NCBI GenBank assembly: GCA_019058245.1
Contig: JAHPZJ010000017.1
Coordinates: forward strand, 55,113 to 119,112
Direction: 5' to 3'
Origin: Promethearchaeota archaeon
GTDB lineage: Archaea; Asgardarchaeota; Lokiarchaeia; Sigyniarchaeales; SOKP01
Length of the DNA: 64,000 nt
Shown: piece by piece, positions 56,319 to 64,000 of the stretch
Numbering within the stretch: the stretch's first letter is position 1
How the letters are laid out: each line of letters starts with the position of its first letter
The notes under the pieces: model-generated
Databases searched by the model: none
Told to the model about the DNA's origin: nothing
The model's input: only the letters and a program-made list of their open reading frames with translations
Made by a program: the position numbers and the translations under genes

Positions 56319-57572
56319 TTAAAATTCTACTTTTTCAGGATAAGTTATTTCTAGCAAACTTAGTGCTTTTTTGGCGATCTCATATGTAATTCCCCCATTA
56401 GTTTTTTGCTTCTTATATGCTGCTCTTATCTTAGGAAGTAAATACTCTGGAAAAATTATCAATGGTTTTATATCTGTCAATAAACAAATCCATTTTCTGT
56501 CATTCTTATCTATAACTTCTGAAATAATGTTTAATTTTTTTAAATCATCTAGTAATATCTCCGTCACAGCAAACTCTGAGAAAATTTTTGGAATTTTATC
56601 CAATGGATAATGATTGTGCCTCATCAATACAAAAAAATCATAAACATCAGGATTTAAAAGAATTGAGGCTAGTTTTTTTGTTTCTTCTATTGGTTCCGTG
56701 TATGGATCATAATTTGAAAAGAATTCTATAACTTTTTCTTTATAGAGAGGTAAAAGTTCATTGTTAGTTTCTTTAAAATGGTTTAATAGATTATCATTAG
56801 GGACACGACTAAGAATTAAATCTTTTACAAGAAATAAATATTCTCCTTGATGAGTAAGTTCTCCTGTTTTCTTATTCTTCTCTCCTTTTATCCAATCTCT
56901 ACGAATAATATTCAATTCTAAAAAAGGTTGAAGTAAAATGTCTATATTCACATTAGGAGCCATTTTTTCTACGGTTTTTTTTATTTCTTTTTTTGATGTA
57001 GGTGATTCTCGCAAAATTTCCAAGATTTTTAATCGTTCAGGACTATTATAGATTAGTGCTGTTTTTTGAATTTTATCTAAATTAGATAATCGATCAATTT
57101 GAAATATAGTGAATTTTAACTCGTTTTTTAATCTGATATTAATATTTTCAATCAACGAAAGTTGTTTTGAGTTTCTCGCCCTTGTTAATTTGTCAAAAAT
57201 AGTATCTAATCGATTTCCCATTATTTTAATTAAATCTTCAAAAATCTCTATTTCATCATCTAGCTCAAAGATAGAGATTGCTAAATATTGACTACCATCA
57301 GCAACCTGCTTAAAATAAGACATTACTTGATATGGTGTCTCTTTTAATCTTCCTTCATAAAAATTACTATAACTATATTTGACACTGGAAAGCCCTGTTG
57401 TATGCTGATAAAAAATTGCGAATATATCATTTTCAACAAGTAATTCTGAAAAGTTTTCCTCGTCATACTCATCTTCACGAAATACCAATTGATTCGGTTC
57501 GAATTGTGGTTCAATTTCACCTGTCTCTTTCTGATTTATTTTAAACTGAAATGCTAATATTCCTTGAATCAA
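56319..57572 (-). CDS. Longin-like domain plus winged-helix protein
   Basis: 417 residues. Residues 1-130 look longin-like (GILAFQFKINQKETGEIEPQF, then DIFAIFYQHTTGLSS and YLAISIFELDDEIEIF). From about 190 there is a winged-helix segment (SPERLKILEILRESPTSKKEIKKTVEKM), then another around 300-370 (PLDKIPKIFSEFAVTEILLDDL). It is probably cytoplasmic. The next gene (coiled coil with TrmB-like parts) starts 34 bp downstream, so the two proteins likely work together, perhaps in DNA binding or membrane-linked regulation. No named function. Confidence 0.62.
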   Translation of the reverse strand: MIQGILAFQFKINQKETGEIEPQFEPNQLVFREDEYDEENFSELLVENDIFAIFYQHTTGLSSVKYSYSNFYEGRLKETPYQVMSYFKQVADGSQYLAISIFELDDEIEIFEDLIKIMGNRLDTIFDKLTRARNSKQLSLIENINIRLKNELKFTIFQIDRLSNLDKIQKTALIYNSPERLKILEILRESPTSKKEIKKTVEKMAPNVNIDILLQPFLELNIIRRDWIKGEKNKKTGELTHQGEYLFLVKDLILSRVPNDNLLNHFKETNNELLPLYKEKVIEFFSNYDPYTEPIEETKKLASILLNPDVYDFFVLMRHNHYPLDKIPKIFSEFAVTEILLDDLKKLNIISEVIDKNDRKWICLLTDIKPLIIFPEYLLPKIRAAYKKQKTNGGITYEIAKKALSLLEITYPEKVEF

Positions 57573-58023
57573 TTATATCACTTTAAAAAATTGATAAATA
57601 TATTTTTTGAATTAACATTAATATAATTCTTACTTAAGTATTATTTATTATTGTTTTTTAATTAAAGTTTATTCAAATAAAATTAGTTTAGAGGTTATAA
57701 TTTCTAAATATTAGATTATATTCATTTAATCTACATAAAGAGGAGGTTTAAAAAAATTAAGTTTTTAATAGTTAACTCATTTGAGTTTTTTTAGCCTACT
57801 TTCCTTAATGTTAGAAATATTTAAAATTGAATTTATAAAGGCTTATAATCCTTTTATATTTCAAACATAGCTTAAATTATATATCCGTTAATTTATATAT
57901 TATGAATTCCTAATGAATTTCAAATATGAATATATTTTAAATCTGATTCAAGATCATTTAGCAAATTATTTATTAAATAATTTGGTATAATACCTTAATT
58001 AAAATATTTTAATTTAACGCCCA
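57573..58023. other. Divergent intergenic region before the surface protein
   Basis: 451 bp with no gene of its own. AACTCATTTGAGTT followed by T residues (57774-57795) forms a small terminator-like hairpin. AGGAGGT at 57741-57747 is a Shine-Dalgarno-like site with no start codon at a usual distance. The promoters for the leftward longin gene and the rightward surface-protein gene must lie here, but I cannot place them. Confidence 0.4.
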
Positions 58024-61000
58024 ATGAAAACCAAAATAATGGTCCTAAGAGGAAATATAAGGAAAAAAATATCAGCGTTAAGTATTTTTTTTATGATATT
58101 TGTCTCAACTCTATTAATATTTTCTTTTAGCCATATTCAAAATAATAACACCGTTCTATATGATGATGATAGATTTACCTTTAATGATCTTAAAAATCCT
58201 CAATTAGGAGCTCAAGAGATTCTAACAATCGAGTGGCTTGAAAATCCTACTTTTGAAGATCCCGTCAACCCATGGTATTCCGAAATGGAGGGCGATCTTT
58301 CCGATATTCAAGCTACTACAGGTTCAGGAGAGGCAAACTTTCATGTTTTAGGAAATTCAGGAGTACAAAATATTCATGACCTTTCTGATACTAATTGGAC
58401 TGCATTTAATAATCCCGAATTTCCTATTGAACCTAGTGATCATGGTATAAATGGTTCTGGTTGCTGGATTACTCACACTTGGAATGAAAATATTGATCAA
58501 TCACTAAATACTCCTAGTATTCATTGGAAAAGGAATGTTACTATGCAAGTCAATATGTCAGACTATATAATTACTTCCGCTTCACTTGAAACAAATTATA
58601 GTGCATTCGTTCAAGCATTAGATCATGATGGTGGAGGTGTAGAAGTACCGGGAGATTATACTGAAGGACAGATTCCGGGTGTAGATACTCAATTTGGGAT
58701 TGGTGATTTTGTTACGTTTTATGTCGAGATTTCAGATACAAAAAATAGCTTCTCTTATAGAATAGCTTCAAATAAAACTAAAAATTTGGGTCAAGATGGA
58801 TTGCCATCGCAAAATAATGTGATAATAACTAATCATACTCATGTACCATTGAATGTAATATCAGAAGATCTTCTCATTTCTTATTTAACTGCCTGTTTAC
58901 AAAATGATCATTATAACTTTACAATTACATTAGGAATAGATATTTATTGTGAAGATAATGAATATAATGTAGATATTGACAGATTTAAATTATTAGCTAT
59001 TGAGGCTTTTAATTTAACATTTTCCTATGAAAAAAAAATTAATCAATTTAATACTGTTTCATGGAAACAAGATGGAGATAAAATAAGTGATATTAGTAAT
59101 GATACTATTATAATAAATCAAGCTAAACTTAATTTTAAATATCATGCTAACTATAATTGGACTGATGAGGCATCCAATTCTGAAATCCAAGTTTTCATTA
59201 ACAATAATAAGGTATCAAAAACAATAAAACTTCTAAGTATTGAAGCAAATAATATTTATCAATTTACAAGTACAGATGGTTTTGATATTACTTCGCTCAT
59301 TCCATACAATACAGTAATTAATTTTTCTATTCAACTATCTTTAACAGATAAACCCTTTCCACTAGATAAAAATATCACATTTACTATAGATGACGTGTAT
59401 CTTAATATTTCATATACTGTGGAATTTCCTGATTATCAAACAAATCTACAAGTGTATTTCAATGGAGTTAATAAAACAATTTCTCCACTTTATAATCATC
59501 CTGTAGGTTATGACTTGAATATAACTGTAAAATACCCTGATGATTCTGGCAATCACATCTCAGGAGCAGTAGTGGAGTTATCAGGTAATTTAACTGGAAC
59601 TCTAATAGAAAATGAAATACTTAAACAGTATACGATCATTATTGATGCAAATGATTTGGATGTAGGAACTTATTATATAAAAATAATCGCTCATAAAATA
59701 AATTATAAGATAAGTAAAATAAGTCCTGTTATCACGGTTCTTCCATATATTTCACAAGATTTGCAATTATTTCTAAATGGTGAAAATCAAACATCAAATC
59801 CATCATTCGACATTTCTCTTGATAAATTATTAAATATAACAATTAAATATTGTACTAATTTTGGAACTCCTGTGACAGGAGCATCAGTAGTATTAACTGG
59901 AGAAGGGATTCTAGAAAATCTAAATGAGAGTAGTTCATTTAATCAATATTCAGTTATAATGAATACAACAAAACAATTTAAAGAGGGAAATAATCCTTTA
60001 ACAATTACAGCTAGTAAATTAAATTATGAAACAAAATTTAAATATCCAAGAATAAATGTCAGAAAAATAAATTCTCTCATAACTCCTGTAAATAATACTA
60101 ATACAATAAGTATTAAACCGGGAGGAGATGCTTTGATTCAAGTCTATATAAATAATACGGATTTTGATGAGCTTATCAAAGGAGCGAATGTAACACTTTC
60201 TTGTGAGTTTAAAGGTAGTAAATCTCTTGAAGATCCTGATAATGATGGAATATATGAGTATAATTTGACTGATATTCCTGCTGGAACACATAAAATAACG
60301 ATTAACGCTTATGGAGCTGATAAATATAATTTTGTAAGTCTTGAAATTATAGTAGCAGCAATTCCGCCTGCAAATAATTCTTTTATTTTTCGAATTCTAT
60401 TAACGATAGCAGCTATAGCATCTATAGCATTAGCAGGTTATGTTTATGCATATCAAAAAGTGTTAAAATTTCCTCGAGCTGTTAGAAAAGTTCGTAAATA
60501 TCGAAGAACTCTAAGAAAAGCAAAAGAACCAAAAATATCCATTTTTGACCGTAAAAAAGCATTCGACAATGTTTATCAAAAGGAAATAAGTGCAACTTCA
60601 AGATTTTTAAAAGTAAAAATGAAAAAGGAAGGAAAAGAAGAAGAATCACCAGAAAAGCTAATTAAACAGGCGCCAGAAGATTCTGTATTTCATAAAGATG
60701 AAAGACAAACAAGTCAAAATACTAATTCCTATAATTTGAATAAAAAAAATAAGGATAAAATAAAAACTCAAGAATCATTCAGAAGAAGACTTAGTATATA
60801 CTTAAAAAGAAGATGGACAGGATCCTTTAGAATGAATAATATGAGAAGATTTCTTTTTATAATAATTATTTTAACTTCCATAACTCTATTTTCTTTCATT
60901 ATAAACCCACATTTCGGTCAAAATTCAATCAATTTTTCAGAAAAATCGACTAATATCATAGATAATGAAAATTTAGGTAATCTTTGTTTATCAGCACAAG

Positions 61001-63552
61001 ATTCCTTTACAAAACAATGGCTCAATAATACTTCTTTTGATGATCCTATACAGCCAACATGGTTCCCTAGTTATGGAGAATTAGGAGATAATTCAGATGT
61101 GAAAGCAGTACCTGGTACTGGTCAAGTTAATTACACTATTATAGGTAATTCAGGAATAAAGCATATAGATGAGACTCTTAATGATTCAGACTGGAAAGCA
61201 TATAACAATCCTGAATTGCCAATTTTGCCAGATATATATGAAATTAACTCATCTGGTTGTTATGTATCTCATGAATGGGATGAAGATGTTAATCAAACAA
61301 GAAATAGACCTAGTGTACAATGGAAGAGAGTTATTGAAATGCCCGTAAATATGACCGATTATAATATAACATCTGCATCACTTGAAGTAATTTTCAATGC
61401 CACTGTTACTGTTAGTCCCTGGTATGCTGGTGGAATTGATAGAGAATTTGATAATGGTCTTGATGTATTTTCTACTGGTGATTACGTAAAATTCTATGTT
61501 TTATTGTCTGATGATGCAGAAACCATTCAACCAGTCCAGATAGCATATAATAATACTGGAGAGGGTGAACTCGGACAGGATAGTCCATCAATAGGAGATT
61601 TTTCTGATTCACAATTATATACGATTCCTGAAAATGTTTTAATTGATGTTTTAACAACAATGTTAGAAAAAGATGGCTATAATTTTACAATAACTCTTGG
61701 AATTGATATTTACTGTGAAGATAATGAAATAGGTGTTGATGTTGATCGATGGGATGAATTGATAATAAGATCGTTTAATTTAACCTTTACTTATGAAAAA
61801 AAAATTAATCAATACACTTCAGTATCATGGAACCAAGATGCTGATAGCGTTAATAGCCTTCGTCGTAATGAAAATGAAACTGTGATAGTAGATGAAGCAA
61901 TACTTAATTTCAAATATAAATCTGACCAAAATTGGACTAGTATATCCCCAAATTCTGAAATTAGGATTTTAATCAATGACAATCTGCATCCAGAAACAGT
62001 TAAACTAAGCTATGCTAATGATTCGTTTGAAGACGCTAAACCAGAAGGATTTGACGTTACTCCTCTAATCACCGATTATGTTAACCTTTCAATTCAAGTT
62101 TTTATTGCTGATGAATTTGGATTAGATCATAACATCACTATATCTATAGATGAGGTAATTTTGAATATCTCCTATTCAATAATTTTTGAGGATTATCCAA
62201 CCAATCTAAATCTCTTCCTAAATGATTATAATGCAACTCTAGATCCTACACCAACGGCCAATATAAATATTGGGGAGTCTTTAAATATAACTATAAATTA
62301 TCTTAATGCTACTACAGGATTTCATATTCCTAACGCTACAGTTTCTCTTTCAGGAAATTTTACTGGTACATTAGATGAAGATGAGATTTTGGAGCAATAT
62401 ACGATTATTCTTAATTCAGATCTATCCGATGCAGGTATTAATTTTGTAACTATTACTGCTCAAGCAGAAAATCATCAAACAAAAGAAGTAATAGTACAAA
62501 TAAATGTAGATAAATTTTCCAGTAGTAATATGCAAATTTTCTTAAATAATCAAGATGTTTCTTCAGATCCGTATATTGAATTAATTAAAAATGAGATATT
62601 AAATATATCAGTAAAATATAAGACCCTTGGAGGAACTCATATTTCAGGAGCAAGTGTGTTATTAACATCTCAAACCTATTCATCATATCTTACTGAAAAT
62701 GTTAGTTTAGAGAATTATTATTTAATAATTAATACCACTGACAGATTAGATGTAGGGAATCATTTCTTCACTATTGAAGCACAATCAGATACATATAAAA
62801 CGCAAACCGAAGAAATCTCAGTCTCTATTAGAAAAATTAATCTTGAAATTATCCCTGAATCTGGACTGAATACAATTGAGACTAGAACCGGAGAAAGTAT
62901 TTGGTTGAGAGTAAAAATAAATAACACAGATTTTGGTGGAGATATTTTGGGTGCACTTGTGACTTACTCATGGGAGAAAGGAAGTGGAATTCTTACAGAT
63001 GAAAATAATGATGGTATATATGATGATCCTATTCCAGATTTTCCTGAAGGAACTTATGAAATAAAAATATCTGCTCAAGTTGGTGATGATTATTATATAG
63101 AAGATTATGAAATTTATGCTTCGGCTACTAGTGAAGTGGCACCTGAAAACATCATTTTTCAAATATTGTTAGGAGTTTCCATAGCTATATTCTCTGGTTT
63201 GGTTATTTATCTCTATGCATATTATACTTACTTAAAATTCCCTAAACAAGTAAGAAAAATCCGGAAATATCGAAAAACATTGAACCGTAAATCACCACCT
63301 ACTGTCAGTATTATGGATAGAGAAAGTGCCTTTAAAAAGAAATACAGCACAGAATTAGGTAAAACGTCTAAAATAGGTGTTAGACCAAAATTTAAAAAGC
63401 CATCTTCTTCTGAACAAGAGCCGATAGGGGGTATGACTATTGAAAAACCAATAGAGCAGAAAGTTTTAGCAGAAAAATTAATTAAAGAAGCTGTTGAAAA
63501 AAAAGAAGAATTAGATAAATTAGTAGATGAATCAATAGATAAGAATAAATAA
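58024..63552 (+). CDS. Giant surface protein, fused tandem duplication
   Basis: 1842 residues. The N-terminus has a hydrophobic signal-anchor (17-37). An ectodomain rich in N-x-S/T sites and Ig-like beta repeats (TNLQVYFNGVNKT, then SGAVVELSGNLTG) runs to a transmembrane segment near 786-808. A basic cytoplasmic segment (FPRAVRKVRKYRRTLRKAK) follows. The whole plan then repeats: hydrophobic segment near 941-960, a matching ectodomain, a transmembrane segment near 1709-1732 and FPKQVRKIRKYRKTLNRK. An ATG at 60832 (codon 937) would start the second half. It is probably two tandem genes fused by loss of a stop; the cell-surface role is inferred. Confidence 0.82.
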   Translation: MKTKIMVLRGNIRKKISALSIFFMIFVSTLLIFSFSHIQNNNTVLYDDDRFTFNDLKNPQLGAQEILTIEWLENPTFEDPVNPWYSEMEGDLSDIQATTGSGEANFHVLGNSGVQNIHDLSDTNWTAFNNPEFPIEPSDHGINGSGCWITHTWNENIDQSLNTPSIHWKRNVTMQVNMSDYIITSASLETNYSAFVQALDHDGGGVEVPGDYTEGQIPGVDTQFGIGDFVTFYVEISDTKNSFSYRIASNKTKNLGQDGLPSQNNVIITNHTHVPLNVISEDLLISYLTACLQNDHYNFTITLGIDIYCEDNEYNVDIDRFKLLAIEAFNLTFSYEKKINQFNTVSWKQDGDKISDISNDTIIINQAKLNFKYHANYNWTDEASNSEIQVFINNNKVSKTIKLLSIEANNIYQFTSTDGFDITSLIPYNTVINFSIQLSLTDKPFPLDKNITFTIDDVYLNISYTVEFPDYQTNLQVYFNGVNKTISPLYNHPVGYDLNITVKYPDDSGNHISGAVVELSGNLTGTLIENEILKQYTIIIDANDLDVGTYYIKIIAHKINYKISKISPVITVLPYISQDLQLFLNGENQTSNPSFDISLDKLLNITIKYCTNFGTPVTGASVVLTGEGILENLNESSSFNQYSVIMNTTKQFKEGNNPLTITASKLNYETKFKYPRINVRKINSLITPVNNTNTISIKPGGDALIQVYINNTDFDELIKGANVTLSCEFKGSKSLEDPDNDGIYEYNLTDIPAGTHKITINAYGADKYNFVSLEIIVAAIPPANNSFIFRILLTIAAIASIALAGYVYAYQKVLKFPRAVRKVRKYRRTLRKAKEPKISIFDRKKAFDNVYQKEISATSRFLKVKMKKEGKEEESPEKLIKQAPEDSVFHKDERQTSQNTNSYNLNKKNKDKIKTQESFRRRLSIYLKRRWTGSFRMNNMRRFLFIIIILTSITLFSFIINPHFGQNSINFSEKSTNIIDNENLGNLCLSAQDSFTKQWLNNTSFDDPIQPTWFPSYGELGDNSDVKAVPGTGQVNYTIIGNSGIKHIDETLNDSDWKAYNNPELPILPDIYEINSSGCYVSHEWDEDVNQTRNRPSVQWKRVIEMPVNMTDYNITSASLEVIFNATVTVSPWYAGGIDREFDNGLDVFSTGDYVKFYVLLSDDAETIQPVQIAYNNTGEGELGQDSPSIGDFSDSQLYTIPENVLIDVLTTMLEKDGYNFTITLGIDIYCEDNEIGVDVDRWDELIIRSFNLTFTYEKKINQYTSVSWNQDADSVNSLRRNENETVIVDEAILNFKYKSDQNWTSISPNSEIRILINDNLHPETVKLSYANDSFEDAKPEGFDVTPLITDYVNLSIQVFIADEFGLDHNITISIDEVILNISYSIIFEDYPTNLNLFLNDYNATLDPTPTANINIGESLNITINYLNATTGFHIPNATVSLSGNFTGTLDEDEILEQYTIILNSDLSDAGINFVTITAQAENHQTKEVIVQINVDKFSSSNMQIFLNNQDVSSDPYIELIKNEILNISVKYKTLGGTHISGASVLLTSQTYSSYLTENVSLENYYLIINTTDRLDVGNHFFTIEAQSDTYKTQTEEISVSIRKINLEIIPESGLNTIETRTGESIWLRVKINNTDFGGDILGALVTYSWEKGSGILTDENNDGIYDDPIPDFPEGTYEIKISAQVGDDYYIEDYEIYASATSEVAPENIIFQILLGVSIAIFSGLVIYLYAYYTYLKFPKQVRKIRKYRKTLNRKSPPTVSIMDRESAFKKKYSTELGKTSKIGVRPKFKKPSSSEQEPIGGMTIEKPIEQKVLAEKLIKEAVEKKEELDKLVDESIDKNK

Positions 63553-63582
63553 AAACCTAATTAAGTATCTTTTTTCTTACCT

Positions 63583-64000
63583 TTAATTTGGCGAATTGAG
63601 TTTTATTAGAGCTAAAATTATAGCGTCATGATACCTACCTTGAAATTTTAAATATTGTTTTAAGGTCCCTTCTTTCTTAAAACCACATTTTTCAAAAAGG
63701 GAAACTGATCTCTTATTATCCAATGCTATATATGCTTCAAGGCGATTCATTTTTAGATGATTATAAGCAATTTTTTTAATTAAATTTAAAGATCTTTCTG
63801 CTAATCCTTTTCTCCAAAATTTAGGGAGTATCCAAACACCAACTTGAGTTCTTCTATGTTGCCAATTAACATTCCAAAGACTTATTGAGCCAATTTTAAT
63901 TATATCAAAATTATGTACTTCAATAATATAATTAAATTGGATAAATTTATCCCAATATCTTAAATAGTTTTTAATTAAAGCTTTAGAATGCTCTAACGAA
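63583..64000 (-). CDS. GNAT-family (RimJ/RimL-like) acetyltransferase, partial
   Basis: The reverse strand encodes a C-terminal part of a GNAT protein ending at TAA 63583-63585; the N-terminus is beyond the window's right edge. Visible features are KIGSISLWNVNWQHRRTQVGVW, the acetyl-CoA loop WILPKFWRKGLAERSLNLI, MNRLEAYIALDNKRSVSLFEKCGF and KKEGTLKQYLKFQGRYHDA. These match RimJ/RimL-type acetyltransferases. It is convergent with the giant surface-protein gene, 30 bp away. The substrate is not determinable. Confidence 0.85.
   Translation of the reverse strand, partial: SLEHSKALIKNYLRYWDKFIQFNYIIEVHNFDIIKIGSISLWNVNWQHRRTQVGVWILPKFWRKGLAERSLNLIKKIAYNHLKMNRLEAYIALDNKRSVSLFEKCGFKKEGTLKQYLKFQGRYHDAIILALIKLNSPN

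Noticed and set aside
61472..61660. Small leftward ORF inside the giant surface gene
   Set aside because: Antisense to a long, clearly coding frame with no start site or family signal.
1..64000. tRNA, rRNA and CRISPR arrays
   Set aside because: Reading by eye I found no T-arm consensus, no conserved rRNA motifs and no regularly spaced repeats. A covariance-model search would be needed to exclude a diverged or intron-containing tRNA.

Overview
The window is AT-rich DNA (about 30% G+C by eye) from an archaeon, most likely an Asgard archaeon of the Lokiarchaeia. Four things point there: three tandem Rab/Ras-like small GTPases; several proteins with longin-like domains (one joined to a degenerate GTPase domain); archaeal HypB, HerA-like and geranylgeranyl-reductase-like genes; and two selenoprotein genes followed by a SECIS-like element of the eukaryotic/Lokiarchaeal type. 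UGA is a normal stop elsewhere (genes ending at 15268 and 45744), so the four in-frame UGA codons in hdrA and mvhD are best read as selenocysteine.

Layout. 1-5.7 kb: amino-acid catabolism, with a two-gene flavoprotein amino-acid dehydrogenase (first gene cut by the window edge), an ornithine-carbamoyltransferase-like protein, carbamate kinase and an ornithine-type aminotransferase. 5.9-9.6 kb: a frameshifted RelA/SpoT-like gene, a small Cys-rich gene that is probably also frameshifted, a coiled-coil protein of unknown function and a methyltransferase. 9.7-14 kb: an ATP-NAD kinase-like protein, a HisC-like aminotransferase, 3-hydroxyacyl-CoA dehydrogenase, HypB and a hexapeptide-repeat protein. 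14.1-15.3 kb: an orphan gene between two 43-bp direct repeats. 15.6-18.9 kb: a leftward set (cyclophilin-like, methyltransferase, SDR) and a membrane-anchored winged-helix regulator. 19-22.5 kb: an ATC-hydrolase-like/DUF364 pair and three small GTPases. 22.5-26 kb: a SNF2/RapA-type helicase.

26.1-37.3 kb is a redox region: a QueG/reductive-dehalogenase-like Fe-S protein, a 920-residue protein in which a GltD-like flavoprotein sits inside a HdrB/GlcF-type CCG domain, a tungsten aldehyde:ferredoxin oxidoreductase with its polyferredoxin, and a selenoprotein HdrA - selenoprotein MvhD - FrhB/FdhB-like operon. Together these could pass electrons among ferredoxin, a second carrier (F420, NAD(P)H or formate) and a thiol or CoA-linked substrate. 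The gene content resembles electron-bifurcating Hdr/Mvh complexes and, more loosely, the Bam class II benzoyl-CoA reductase system.

37.5-41.6 kb holds signalling genes (two near-identical MCP-like receptors and a triple-PAS histidine kinase). 42-46 kb has a small Cys-rich protein, a ferredoxin, class I GAPDH, a DUF2156-type protein and a longin-like protein. 46-54 kb has a HerA-like ATPase, an MFS transporter, a longin/pseudo-GTPase fusion, a geranylgeranyl-reductase-like protein and a metallo-beta-lactamase-fold protein. 54-57.6 kb is a leftward pair of Asgard-type regulators with winged-helix, coiled-coil and longin-like parts. 58-63.6 kb is one 1842-codon surface protein that is a fused tandem duplication. 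The window ends in a partial GNAT acetyltransferase. I saw no rRNA, tRNA, CRISPR array or insertion sequence.
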